DNA of 64,000 bases, taken from an uncultured Clostridia bacterium. Its GTDB lineage: Bacteria; Bacillota; Clostridia; Christensenellales; UBA1242. The stretch lies in contig CALWPL010000003.1 in the NCBI GenBank assembly GCA_944383405.1, positions 1 through 64,000 of the forward strand, given 5' to 3'. Of this stretch, positions 38,007 to 47,088 are shown piece after piece (position 1 is the first letter of the stretch; every line of letters begins with the position of its first letter). The translations under genes and the position numbers were made by a program. The notes beneath the pieces were generated by a model that was not told the origin of the DNA, made no database searches, and was given only the letters and a program-made list of their open reading frames with translations.

Positions 38007-39020
38007 ATGAAAAAAAATTTTTTTAATTACCGAGATGGAAGTTTAGTTTTTTTATTCGCAGTACTTGGATTTTTAATTATAAGTATTATTATGAGTCAAT
38101 TATTAGGAATAATAAGTAATGCTAGCAATATTGAATTTACACAACTATCACAATCAAACTGGGTTGCATGGTTAAATTGCCTATTAACCGAATTAGTATA
38201 TTTTTTAGTGGTTTTAATATATTGTAAAACAAAAAAAATTGAGTATTTTGTTGCAAGTAAAACAAAAACGAAGTTTAATGTAAAGGTTTTTTTAATAACA
38301 ATTTTAATAGGCCTTGTTGTTTTTTTTGCAAGTATTAACTTTACAGGTCTTTTTAACTATTTATTTTCATTTATTGCACCTATAAGTAATGGGAATATTC
38401 CATTAGGAAACTTTGGGGAGTTTATTATTACTGTTATTACTTACGCACTTTTACCTGCGGTTTGTGAAGAAATTTTATTTAGGGGTGTAATTTTTAATTC
38501 TCTTAGGCATAAAATGAATGTTACTTGGAGTATTATTTTAAGTGCTTTTATTTTTGCTTTAATTCATTTTTCTATTTTTCAAACAATTCATCAATTTGTT
38601 ATGGGGATAGTTTTGGCGATTCTTTGTTATTACACAGGAAGTATTTTTTATGGTATGATATATCATTTTGTTAATAATTTTATTATAATTTTGATTTCTT
38701 ATATTACAAGTAATTCTGGACTTGAATTTTCTTCATGGGGAAGTGTTGAAATTATACTTTCTATTACGATTTTCTTTATAGGAATTGGCGTTACTATTTT
38801 ACTTTTATATTTAGTAAAAAGATTTTCAAATAAGAAAAAAGAAGATTATGACAACGAAAAACAAATTATTTTTGAACAAAATAGATTTAATTACAAAGGG
38901 CTAAGTGATAAAGAAGTTGCTAGCATTTTTAAAAAAGAAAATAGGGAAAGTTCATTTATTTTGTTTTCAACTATTATTTTTTGTATACTGATTTGGTTTA
39001 TGAATTCATTTGGGGGATAA
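38007..39020 (+). CDS. CPBP-family intramembrane protease (first), 337 aa
   Basis: Glutamate-type intramembrane protease of the Abi/CPBP family. The conserved motifs are CEEILFRGVIF (the EExxxR box), FALIHFSIF and YHFVNNF, each within membrane helices; about eight helices are visible. The C-terminal tail is charged. No ribosome site is present, and the -10 box ends 6 nt before the ATG, so I discard the longer frame from 37971 and infer a leaderless start. A second family member follows 1 nt downstream. Substrates may be membrane or lipid-linked proteins; none is known. Confidence 0.88.
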   Translation: MKKNFFNYRDGSLVFLFAVLGFLIISIIMSQLLGIISNASNIEFTQLSQSNWVAWLNCLLTELVYFLVVLIYCKTKKIEYFVASKTKTKFNVKVFLITILIGLVVFFASINFTGLFNYLFSFIAPISNGNIPLGNFGEFIITVITYALLPAVCEEILFRGVIFNSLRHKMNVTWSIILSAFIFALIHFSIFQTIHQFVMGIVLAILCYYTGSIFYGMIYHFVNNFIIILISYITSNSGLEFSSWGSVEIILSITIFFIGIGVTILLLYLVKRFSNKKKEDYDNEKQIIFEQNRFNYKGLSDKEVASIFKKENRESSFILFSTIIFCILIWFMNSFGG

Positions 39021-39021
39021 T

Positions 39022-40146
39022 ATGGAAAAGAAGTTATCAACATTTTCTTGTGCAATGTTAACATATTTTGTAATGCTAATATGTTTTGTAATTATTAGAA
39101 TTATTTTTTTGTATGTAACGCTACCATTTAGTGATAGTGTGAATGATTTAATAGTTACTATATTTATTCAAGGCGGACTTATGTTTGCAGTTGCTATTTT
39201 TATGTTTTCAGGACTTAAAAAGCAAAAAGTAAAAACAACTTTTGCTGATTTTGGCTATAAAAAAGTAGAAATATATCCAATATTAATTAGTATTTTAATA
39301 GGTATTGTTTGCTATTTTCTAAATTTATTTATTGCTTCTTTTTTTAATACATTAATTTCATTATGCGGTTATGAGTCGGTGCCGGCATTTTCAGGAAGCG
39401 GTTCGGATTATTCTACTTTATCATTTGTACTTCAAGTAATAAGCGTTGCCCTGCTTCCAGCAATTTGCGAAGAAACTGCACACAGGGGACTTCTTTTACA
39501 TGGGTTATCATGCATTGGCATAGGGAAAGCAATGCTAATATCTTCTCTGTTATTTGGGTTAATGCATCTAAATATAAATCAATTTTTTTATGCTGTTGTT
39601 CTTGGCTTTATTATTGCTTTGTCTGTCGTTGTTAGTAAAAGTATTTTTCCTGCGATAATAATTCATTTCATGAACAACTTTTTGAGCACATATTTTTCGT
39701 TTGCAAGCCACAACAATTGGATAGGGGGAAATATTCCTCAACTTTTAGAAAACTTTTTGTATGGCGGCGGGAATGTGTTTGCTTACTTTTTAACTAGTCT
39801 CTTAACTCTTGCTTGTCTTATATTATTTTTAGTTTTACTATTTACAATTTTATTAAAAGAAACGAGAATAAAAGGCGTTGTAAAAATGCTTAATGATATT
39901 TCACAAATTAATAAAGAATATCAGTCTCCAAATAGTAAAATAGAAAGAAATAAAAATTTGATTAATATGTACGAAGTTAATAAACTTATGGGAGAATATA
40001 ATATTAAAAGTTTAAATAGTATGGTGTTTACTGATATAGAAAATAAAGGGAGAAAACTTGATAAATTTGAAATAATTAGTCTTGTTTCGTGTATTGTTAT
40101 AGGTGCTATAATTACAATTTCAACATTTATTTGGGGAGTACTATAA
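39022..40146 (+). CDS. CPBP-family intramembrane protease (second), 374 aa
   Basis: Shows the same three boxes as its neighbour: CEETAHRGLLLHG, FGLMHLNINQF and IIHFMNNFLS. About nine membrane helices can be drawn, and a soluble segment (about 285-345) precedes the last one. GGGGG just before the ATG overlaps the end of the first gene, so the two are coupled. The sequences differ too much to be a recent duplication, which suggests different substrates or a two-part protease. rlmH follows 1 nt after the stop. Confidence 0.88.
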   Translation: MEKKLSTFSCAMLTYFVMLICFVIIRIIFLYVTLPFSDSVNDLIVTIFIQGGLMFAVAIFMFSGLKKQKVKTTFADFGYKKVEIYPILISILIGIVCYFLNLFIASFFNTLISLCGYESVPAFSGSGSDYSTLSFVLQVISVALLPAICEETAHRGLLLHGLSCIGIGKAMLISSLLFGLMHLNINQFFYAVVLGFIIALSVVVSKSIFPAIIIHFMNNFLSTYFSFASHNNWIGGNIPQLLENFLYGGGNVFAYFLTSLLTLACLILFLVLLFTILLKETRIKGVVKMLNDISQINKEYQSPNSKIERNKNLINMYEVNKLMGEYNIKSLNSMVFTDIENKGRKLDKFEIISLVSCIVIGAIITISTFIWGVL

Positions 40147-40147
40147 A

Positions 40148-40615
40148 ATGTATAAAATAAATATTGTATGTGTTGGGTCGTTGAAAGAAAAATATTTTAT
40201 TTCTGCACAATCGGAGTACTTAAAGCGTCTTAGTAGATTTTGTGAAATAAATTTAGTAGAGTTGCCAGAATTTAAACTGCCAGCATCTCCAACATTAAGC
40301 CAAATTGAGCAGGCATTAGATAAAGAATACGAGCAAATACTTTTGTATTTAAAAGGGAAGGTCATTATACTTGCAGTTGAAGGGAAGATGCTTGATAGTA
40401 ATGAGTTTGAAAGAGAATTATTTAAAAATTTCAATACTTGTGGCGTTATAACATTTGTGATAGGTAGTTCTTATGGCATAAGTAGTAAGTTAAAAAATAA
40501 TTATTTAATAAGTTTATCAAAGATGACTTTTCCACACCATTTAGCACGCATAATGCTTGAAGAGCAGATTTATAGAGCCTTTACTATTCATAATAATATA
40601 ACCTATCACAAGTGA
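40148..40615 (+). CDS. rlmH: 23S rRNA pseudouridine-1915 N3-methyltransferase
   Basis: SPOUT-class methyltransferase that modifies helix 69 of 23S rRNA in the assembled ribosome. The family pattern is clear: INIVCVGSLKEKY at the start, ITFVIGSSYGI for the knotted cofactor site, and the ending LSKMTFPHHLARIMLEEQIYRA. Normal length at 155 residues. GGGGAG precedes the ATG, coupled to the protease gene upstream. The target loop is present in the 23S gene of this window, at about 21938-21965. Confidence 0.95.
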   Translation: MYKINIVCVGSLKEKYFISAQSEYLKRLSRFCEINLVELPEFKLPASPTLSQIEQALDKEYEQILLYLKGKVIILAVEGKMLDSNEFERELFKNFNTCGVITFVIGSSYGISSKLKNNYLISLSKMTFPHHLARIMLEEQIYRAFTIHNNITYHK

Positions 40616-40619
40616 GAAT

Positions 40620-40649
40620 TTGTCAAACTTTTTTTATTTTAAATATAAT
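40620..40649 (+). promoter_or_regulatory. Promoter predicting a leaderless mRNA
   Basis: TTGTCA (40620-40625), 18-bp spacer, consensus TATAAT (40644-40649), ending 6 nt before the ATG at 40656. No ribosome site lies between. Confidence 0.65.
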
Positions 40650-40655
40650 AAAATA

Positions 40656-41495
40656 ATGAGTGAAATATATAGTTTATTAAAAAATAAAATAGAAGAATTG
40701 AAAAAAAACACAAAGTATTTTATTGCTGGCAAAAGTCAACTTGGTGAAGATATCATTGCGTTTGAAATTGGAAGTAGAACGGACAAGACAATTCTTGTTC
40801 AAGGAAGTATTCATGCAAGGGAATATATAACCGCCTTTTTATTAATTGAAATAATAAGGTATTTAAAAAATTTTGAAATAGATGGTAGAGTTATAATTGT
40901 CCCACTTGCAAATCCTGACGGAGTTAGAATTTGTCTTGAAGGATATGAGTTTATAGAAAAAAAAGAACAAAAAGAAATAGTAAAAAATATTCTAAAAAGG
41001 TCAGATAGAAAACTCTATAAAGCAAATGCAAATGGAGTTGACTTAAATGTTAATTTTGATGCAAACTGGGGGCAGGGAGCAAGTAACTTTTTTGATTATC
41101 CTTGGTATGAAAACTATGTAGGAAAATATCCTAATTCAGAAGTTGAAGTAAGAACTCTTATTGATTTAACAAAAAAGGTTGCACCCTTTTTAACTTTAAG
41201 TTATCATAGTAAAGGGAATGTGATTTTTTATGGATTTGAAGGGCAATCAAAAAAGAGCAAAGAAAATGAGAAAAAATATCTTGAAGTTATTGTAGATAAA
41301 ACAGGTTACGCCCCAATTTTTACTCAGAATAGTACGGGTGGATATAAAGACTACTGTTTACTTAAATTAGACATAATAGGATTTACAATAGAAGTTGGGA
41401 ATGATTATTTGTCTCATCCAATTGGATTAGAACAGTTAGATAGTATATTTAACAGAAATAAAGATTTAATAATTGAACTTTTAAAGGTAAAATAA
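40656..41495 (+). CDS. M14-family zinc carboxypeptidase, cytoplasmic, 279 aa
   Basis: The metal ligands are in place: SIHARE (His53, Glu56) and the later histidine in LSYHSKG. Substrate contacts NPDG and GVDLNVNFDANW follow the family, and the catalytic Glu is in FTIEVGND. Enzymes of this group include those that cut gamma-D-glutamyl-diaminopimelate bonds of wall peptides. Lacking a signal peptide, this one probably trims recycled wall peptides inside the cell. A frame from TTG 40620 would swallow the promoter; the ATG at 40656 fits a leaderless start. tadA follows 3 nt later. Confidence 0.87.
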   Translation: MSEIYSLLKNKIEELKKNTKYFIAGKSQLGEDIIAFEIGSRTDKTILVQGSIHAREYITAFLLIEIIRYLKNFEIDGRVIIVPLANPDGVRICLEGYEFIEKKEQKEIVKNILKRSDRKLYKANANGVDLNVNFDANWGQGASNFFDYPWYENYVGKYPNSEVEVRTLIDLTKKVAPFLTLSYHSKGNVIFYGFEGQSKKSKENEKKYLEVIVDKTGYAPIFTQNSTGGYKDYCLLKLDIIGFTIEVGNDYLSHPIGLEQLDSIFNRNKDLIIELLKVK

Positions 41496-41498
41496 ATT

Positions 41499-42245
41499 AT
41501 GCAAGAAAAATTTATGAAGAAAGCACTAGAGCAAGCAAAAATCGCTTTAAAAAATGGAGAAATACCAGTTGGAGCGGTTATAGTTAGGAATAACGAGATT
41601 GTATCAATGGCTTGCAATAGTAGAGAACAAAAACAAAATGCAATAAATCACGCAGAAATACTTGCAATTAGTAAGGCATGTAAAAAATTAAAGAGTTTTA
41701 GATTGGATGACTGTGAGATGTATGTAACGCTTGAACCCTGTGCTATGTGTACAGGGGCCATATTAAATTCAAGATTAAGGAAGATATATATTGGATGTAA
41801 AGATGATTTTTATGGTTGTTCTGGTGGAAAGATTAATTTATTAAATGGGGAGTTTGGGATAAAAGTTGATGTTGAATTTGACAGTAAAAATAAGGAATGT
41901 AAAGAGTTATTAGATAGGTTTTTTATTAATGTTAGACAAAAAAATAAGGTTAAAAAGATGTTAGGGGAAATAATTTCTTTTAATTGTCAAGATAATCAAT
42001 TTTTTTATCAAGATGATGTTTTAGGAAAGATTTTTGTGTATAATTTTTTACCAAAAAGCAAAAATGCTGGACAGGTAGTTGCGATAATTGAAGATTTGAA
42101 AAAAAACAATATTAGTTTTGTTGTGTCAGACAAACTTGAAAATATTTTTGCAGATGATATTTTTTTAAAAGTAAAGGATAATTATAAAAAAACAACTATA
42201 AAAATATTTACAAAAAATAAAGAAAAAAAGATATATAATACTTAG
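41499..42245 (+). CDS. tadA: tRNA adenosine deaminase with C-terminal extension, 248 aa
   Basis: Converts adenosine 34 to inosine in tRNA-Arg. Zinc and catalytic residues are present: HAE (His51, Glu53) and PCAMC (Cys81, Cys84), with IPVGAVIV and GAILNSRLRKIYIG nearby. The deaminase ends at about residue 150. A further 95 residues form an alpha/beta segment (FFYQDDVLGKIFVYNFL and onward) that I do not recognise and that usual TadA proteins of 150-170 residues lack. It follows the carboxypeptidase gene by 3 nt without a strong ribosome site. Confidence 0.92.
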   Translation: MQEKFMKKALEQAKIALKNGEIPVGAVIVRNNEIVSMACNSREQKQNAINHAEILAISKACKKLKSFRLDDCEMYVTLEPCAMCTGAILNSRLRKIYIGCKDDFYGCSGGKINLLNGEFGIKVDVEFDSKNKECKELLDRFFINVRQKNKVKKMLGEIISFNCQDNQFFYQDDVLGKIFVYNFLPKSKNAGQVVAIIEDLKKNNISFVVSDKLENIFADDIFLKVKDNYKKTTIKIFTKNKEKKIYNT

Positions 42246-42249
42246 TTAG

Positions 42250-42278
42250 TTGACAAATTTATGTTAAAAAACTAACAT
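42250..42278 (+). promoter_or_regulatory. Promoter predicting a leaderless mRNA
   Basis: Consensus TTGACA (42250-42255), 17-bp spacer, TAACAT (42273-42278), ending 6 nt before the ATG at 42285. The bases between contain no ribosome site. Confidence 0.6.
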
Positions 42279-42284
42279 AAAAGT

Positions 42285-43070
42285 ATGAATAATTTTATTT
42301 TATCAACTGAGTTATTGACTGAGTTTGAATTATCATCTCCACAAGAACATAAGATAAGGGCTGTTGTTATTTGTCAAAACAAATTAAAAAGTTTATATAA
42401 TGAAGACCTTATGGGAAAGTGTGTTAAAGAGTGGGTAATAGACTCTTTAAAGTCATTTGAAACTCAGGAAATTTATATAGATGACAATAAGAAAAGTTTA
42501 ATTGAAATAGTTACGCCAATTATAAAAGATGAAGATTATTTAATAGTTCTATATGCAGATACGCCTTTAATAACTGAGGATGTCATATTTGATGCTGTTG
42601 AATACGCAACGACAAAAAATCTTGATTTTTGTAAATTGTATCGTGGTGCAATAATTAAGACTGAAGCAATAAGAAATAATAGTTTTGAATATTCCTCAGA
42701 AGCAAATTTTTTAGATAAAGAAGCGTTTTTTACTGTTTTTGACAACAAAACCATTACTCACGCAAGACAAGTTTTAAAAAACAGAATACTTGATAGTTTA
42801 GTTAAAAATGGCATAAATTTTTTTGACAAGTCTAGTTGCTATATTGAGGCACAGGTTGAAATTGCAAGTAATGTAAAGATTTATGCAAACAATGTAATTA
42901 AGAAATTTTCTAAAATCATGCAGGGAAGCGTGCTTGGAGAAAACAATATAATTATAAATAGTGAGATTGGAGAAAATTGTCAAATTGTTTCTTCGTTTAT
43001 ACAAAATGAAAAGATAAAAAAAGGAAGTAAAATTGGTCCTTTTGCAAAATTAAATGGAGCAAAAAAATGA
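42285..43070 (+). CDS. Shortened GlmU-like protein, 261 aa
   Basis: Resembles a cut-down UDP-GlcNAc pyrophosphorylase/acetyltransferase. VLYADTPLITED matches the GlmU metal-site region, and ARQVLKNRI precedes a short left-handed helix (CYIEAQVEIASNVKIYAN, then SVLGENNIIINSEIGENCQI). The nucleotide-binding start LAAGxGTRM is missing, and so is most of the acetyltransferase domain; GlmU normally has about 455 residues. The gene order glmU-like, pth, mfd matches Bacillus (gcaD ... pth ... mfd), which supports descent from glmU. It overlaps pth by 4 nt. It is probably no longer a normal GlmU; its present role is unknown. Confidence 0.7.
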   Translation: MNNFILSTELLTEFELSSPQEHKIRAVVICQNKLKSLYNEDLMGKCVKEWVIDSLKSFETQEIYIDDNKKSLIEIVTPIIKDEDYLIVLYADTPLITEDVIFDAVEYATTKNLDFCKLYRGAIIKTEAIRNNSFEYSSEANFLDKEAFFTVFDNKTITHARQVLKNRILDSLVKNGINFFDKSSCYIEAQVEIASNVKIYANNVIKKFSKIMQGSVLGENNIIINSEIGENCQIVSSFIQNEKIKKGSKIGPFAKLNGAKK

Positions 43071-43591
43071 AATTAATTGTTGGACTTGGGAATCCTGGAA
43101 AAGAGTATGAAAATACTTATCATAATATAGGATTTTTGGCACTTGATAAATTAGCAAAAAAACTTGGAATTAGCATAAATAAATCAAAATTTAATTCTAT
43201 ATATGGACAAGGAAAATACAATGATGAAATTGTTTTTTTAATAAAGCCCTTAACATATATGAATTTAAGTGGTAATGCTGTAAGCCAGTTTGCAAGATTT
43301 TATAAAGTTTCTCCACAAGACATAATTGTTTTTTGTGATGACATTGACCTTGAAAAAGGCGTTTCAAGATATAGAGAGCATGGTAGCGGTGGAACTCATA
43401 ATGGACTTAAAAGCATAGTGTATTCTTTATCATCTGAAAACTTTAAGAGAATTAAAATTGGGGCTGGAAATGATAAAAGTATTGATTTAAAAGATTATGT
43501 GCTAAGCAAAATTGATGAGAATAGTTTAGTTCTTATAAATAAGGCTATTGACGAAGGAATTGAAAAAGTGTTAAAATTGATAGGTAAATGA
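43067..43591 (+). CDS. pth: Peptidyl-tRNA hydrolase
   Basis: Releases tRNA from peptidyl-tRNA that drops off ribosomes. VGLGNPGKEYENTYHNIG gives Asn9 and catalytic His19; FCDDIDL gives the paired Asp, and GSGGTHNGLKSI is the conserved glycine loop. 174 residues, a little short but complete. The start overlaps the GlmU-like gene and the end overlaps mfd, each by 4 nt, so the three genes are translationally coupled. Confidence 0.95.
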   Translation: MKLIVGLGNPGKEYENTYHNIGFLALDKLAKKLGISINKSKFNSIYGQGKYNDEIVFLIKPLTYMNLSGNAVSQFARFYKVSPQDIIVFCDDIDLEKGVSRYREHGSGGTHNGLKSIVYSLSSENFKRIKIGAGNDKSIDLKDYVLSKIDENSLVLINKAIDEGIEKVLKLIGK

Positions 43592-46500
43592 AAAGTTTTG
43601 AACAAAGATTACAAGAGATAGGACAATATAAAAAAATCACAATAAGTGGTCTAAACGAGGGCGAAAAGGCGTTTTTACCTTATTTTTTTGATACAAAAAC
43701 GCTAATAATTTGTAATAGTTTAGATTCCCTTGATATTTATAAAACAACTTTGCAAGAACTAGGTAAAAGAGTAATTAGTCTTGAAAGCAAATTACCACTT
43801 CTTATAACTCTTAATGAAAAATCTTCACAAGAGTTTAAAGATTATTATAATTTTGTAAGTTGTCTTGAAAGGCAAGATTATGATGTAATACTTATGACCG
43901 CTGAGGCGTTATTTCAAAAATTACCTAGTAAAGATTATATAAGAAAGCATACTTTGCACCTAAAAAAAGGTGGTAAATACAATATAGAAGAACTAATATC
44001 AAGCCTTATTGATATGGGGTATACAAAAAGAGAACTTGTTTATGAAAAGGGAGAATTTGCTGTAAGGGGAGATATTGTAGATATTTTTGCAATTAATAAT
44101 GAAAACCCTTTTAGAATAAATTTTTTTGATGATGAAATTGAAAGTATAAATTTTTTTAATAAATCAACATTTAAGCAAGAAAAAGAAAGTAGAGAAGTTG
44201 ATATTTTTTGTAGTTCACTTATAAATTTAGATGAACAAATAAAACAAGATGTTGAAAATTTAATAAGAACTGACCTTGCTAAATTGTCCTTAAAATCTGA
44301 AAGCATGATTAGAATTTCAAATATTGTTTCAACTCAATTTGAGTATTTAGAGCACGGAGCAAATTGCCTTTCAAGTGTATTTTTTTTGCCTTATCTAAAT
44401 TATTATAATTCTTCTGTGTTTGATTATTTATTAAATGAAACAAATATAATATTTGATGAGCCTAAATTGATTACAGATAAAATAACTGTTGTTGATGAAG
44501 AAAATATCAATAGTTTTTTAACACTTTCATTAAATGGCGAATTTCTTCCAAAACATATGGACTTTTACTTTAAGAAAAAAGAAATTTTTAAAGATATTGA
44601 AAATTTTAATTTAATTGCATATTCTAGGTTAGTAACACAAAACAAGATATTTGAAAGTGAACAATATGTAAATTTCATTTGTCCACAGATTAAAAAATAT
44701 ACAAATCATTTTGTTGACCTTGTTCAAGATGTTAAAAATTTAGTAAGCAATGGGTACACTATTATAATTAGCAATTCTATACCTATAACTTCAAATAAGT
44801 TAAAGAATTTTCTTGATGAAAAAAATGTGCCTTTTACCGAGATAGAAAATATTAGTGGGATAAATGAAGGAAAGATTAATCTTGTAAGTAAAGGGTTTTC
44901 CTTTTCTGCACATTTTGAAATAGAAAAGATATTTTTTATTGGAGAAAGGGACCTAAATTCTTATCAGATTACCAAAAAAATTAATAAAGTTGATAGTAGT
45001 CCTAAGTTTTTACCACAGGTTGGAGAATATGTCGTACATGAAGTTCATGGTATAGGAAAGTGTATTGGAATAAAAAATTTAAAAATTACAAATGTAAGTA
45101 GAGATTACATTATAATTGAATACAGAGATGGGGATTTGTTGTATGTGCCTAGTGAAAATGCAAATATGCTTTCTAATTTTTCAGGCGAGCAAGAACCAAA
45201 GTGTAATAAAATAGGTGGAACTGAGTTTTTTAAAATTAAGCAAAAAGTAAAAAAATCTATTAAAGAAATGACTTTTGACTTAATAAAGGTTTACTCAGAT
45301 AGGTTGAATGCAAAGGGTTTTGTATATTCAAAAGATACTTATTTGCAAACTGCATTTGAAGAGTCTTTTCCGTATTCATATACTGAAGACCAGATAAAAG
45401 CACTAAACGAAATTAAATCTGATATGGAAAGCAAGAAAATAATGGATAGGCTTTTATGTGGGGATGTTGGGTTTGGGAAAACAGAAGTTGCTTTGGCTGC
45501 TGCTTTTAAAGCAATTCAAGATGGTAAACAAGTTGCAATAATTTGTCCAACAACAATACTATGTGAACAGCATTATGCGACCGCTATTGGAAGAATGAAA
45601 AATTTTCTTGTGAGAGTATCTTGTATTAATAGATTTAGGACGCAAAAAGAACAAACAAAGATATTGCAAGATTTAAAAGAAGGGAATATTGACCTTATTT
45701 GTGGAACGCATAGGCTACTTAGTTGTGATGTTAAGTTTAAAGATTTAGGGCTTATGATTATTGACGAAGAGCAACGATTTGGGGTGGAGGATAAAGATAA
45801 GTTAAAAAACATAAAGAAAAATGTTGATGTTCTTTCTCTATCGGCAACTCCAATTCCAAGAACGCTTTATATGTCTCTTGTCGGGATAAGGGATGTAAGT
45901 TTTATTACCACCCCACCAAAAAGACGAAAACTTGTTAAAACTTCTGTTGTTGATTATTCTGACAATATCTTAATTGATGCTTGTAAAAAAGAACTTGATA
46001 GGGGTGGACAAGTTTTGATTGTATATAATAGAGTTGCAACAATTTCAAATTTCTATGCACATGTAAAAAGTCTACTTAAAGATGTCAAAATTGATTTTGC
46101 ACATGGTCAAATGTCGTCAAAGGCACTTGAAGAAGCAATTTATAAATTGTATTCAAGACAAACTCAAATTTTAATAAGTACGATTTTAATTGAAAATGGA
46201 ATAGATTTGCCTTATGCAAATACACTTTTTGTTATTGATGCTGATAAACTAGGACTTAGTCAACTTTATCAATTGAGAGGTAGAATTGGGAGAAGTGATG
46301 TAGAAGCATATGCTTATTTTAGTTTTTCAAAAGATAAAACTCTTAGCGAAGACTCTTATAAACGACTTGACGCAATTATGGAATTTTCTGATTTTGGAAG
46401 TGGGTATAAGGTGGCTTTAAGAGATTTAGAAATAAGGGGTGCAGGAGATGTTCTTGGTAGATTTCAACACGGGCACATGCAACAAGTTGGTTTTGATATG

Positions 46501-47007
46501 TATGTAAAGTTACTAAACGAGGCGGTTGGAGAAATTAGGGGCGAAAAGGTGGAAGAACAAAAAGATATAAAACTTGACATAGGGCTTAGTGCATTCGTTC
46601 CAAATAATTATATTTCTTCAAATGAAAATCGAATAGTTTTTTATACAAAGGTAAGTAAAATTAGTTCTCTTGAAGATTTGGATAATGTCATTAGTGAGAC
46701 AAGCAATATTTATGGACCATTGCCAAGTCCGGTTAAGCAACTTTGTTATGTAGGGCTTATAAAAAATTTAGGACAAAAGATTATGGCGAGTAAAATAGTT
46801 TTAAATGAATTTGGAGCAAAAATTTATTTTTATGATGATATTTTAAATACTTCTTTTTATGAGTATTTGTCAGGTGGCGGAATAGATTTTGTTTTAAATA
46901 AAGAAAAAGTGCCTATAATTACATTAAAGAAGGAAGCAAGTTTTGAAAAACAGCAAGAAAGTCTTATAAATTTTCTTTTAAAATGTTTACAAATTGCTAA
47001 TAAATAA
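43588..47007 (+). CDS. mfd: Transcription-repair coupling factor Mfd
   Basis: Removes RNA polymerase stalled at DNA damage and recruits UvrA. The N-terminal UvrB-like part covers about 1-330. The RNA-polymerase-interacting domain is near 475-540 (VGEYVVHEVHGIGKCIGI). The translocase motifs follow: LLCGDVGFGKTEVALAAAF (Walker A, near 626), MIIDEEQRFGV (near 725), LSATPIPRTLYMS, and QLYQLRGRIGRSD. The TRCF C-terminal domain closes the protein. At 1139 residues the length is normal. Confidence 0.97.
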   Translation: MKSFEQRLQEIGQYKKITISGLNEGEKAFLPYFFDTKTLIICNSLDSLDIYKTTLQELGKRVISLESKLPLLITLNEKSSQEFKDYYNFVSCLERQDYDVILMTAEALFQKLPSKDYIRKHTLHLKKGGKYNIEELISSLIDMGYTKRELVYEKGEFAVRGDIVDIFAINNENPFRINFFDDEIESINFFNKSTFKQEKESREVDIFCSSLINLDEQIKQDVENLIRTDLAKLSLKSESMIRISNIVSTQFEYLEHGANCLSSVFFLPYLNYYNSSVFDYLLNETNIIFDEPKLITDKITVVDEENINSFLTLSLNGEFLPKHMDFYFKKKEIFKDIENFNLIAYSRLVTQNKIFESEQYVNFICPQIKKYTNHFVDLVQDVKNLVSNGYTIIISNSIPITSNKLKNFLDEKNVPFTEIENISGINEGKINLVSKGFSFSAHFEIEKIFFIGERDLNSYQITKKINKVDSSPKFLPQVGEYVVHEVHGIGKCIGIKNLKITNVSRDYIIIEYRDGDLLYVPSENANMLSNFSGEQEPKCNKIGGTEFFKIKQKVKKSIKEMTFDLIKVYSDRLNAKGFVYSKDTYLQTAFEESFPYSYTEDQIKALNEIKSDMESKKIMDRLLCGDVGFGKTEVALAAAFKAIQDGKQVAIICPTTILCEQHYATAIGRMKNFLVRVSCINRFRTQKEQTKILQDLKEGNIDLICGTHRLLSCDVKFKDLGLMIIDEEQRFGVEDKDKLKNIKKNVDVLSLSATPIPRTLYMSLVGIRDVSFITTPPKRRKLVKTSVVDYSDNILIDACKKELDRGGQVLIVYNRVATISNFYAHVKSLLKDVKIDFAHGQMSSKALEEAIYKLYSRQTQILISTILIENGIDLPYANTLFVIDADKLGLSQLYQLRGRIGRSDVEAYAYFSFSKDKTLSEDSYKRLDAIMEFSDFGSGYKVALRDLEIRGAGDVLGRFQHGHMQQVGFDMYVKLLNEAVGEIRGEKVEEQKDIKLDIGLSAFVPNNYISSNENRIVFYTKVSKISSLEDLDNVISETSNIYGPLPSPVKQLCYVGLIKNLGQKIMASKIVLNEFGAKIYFYDDILNTSFYEYLSGGGIDFVLNKEKVPIITLKKEASFEKQQESLINFLLKCLQIANK

Positions 47008-47088
47008 TTGATTTTGTTTGCTTTCTATTGTATAATTATCTTTGTCTAAAATGGACTGATTGTATTATTTTTTTCTTGGGAGTTTATT

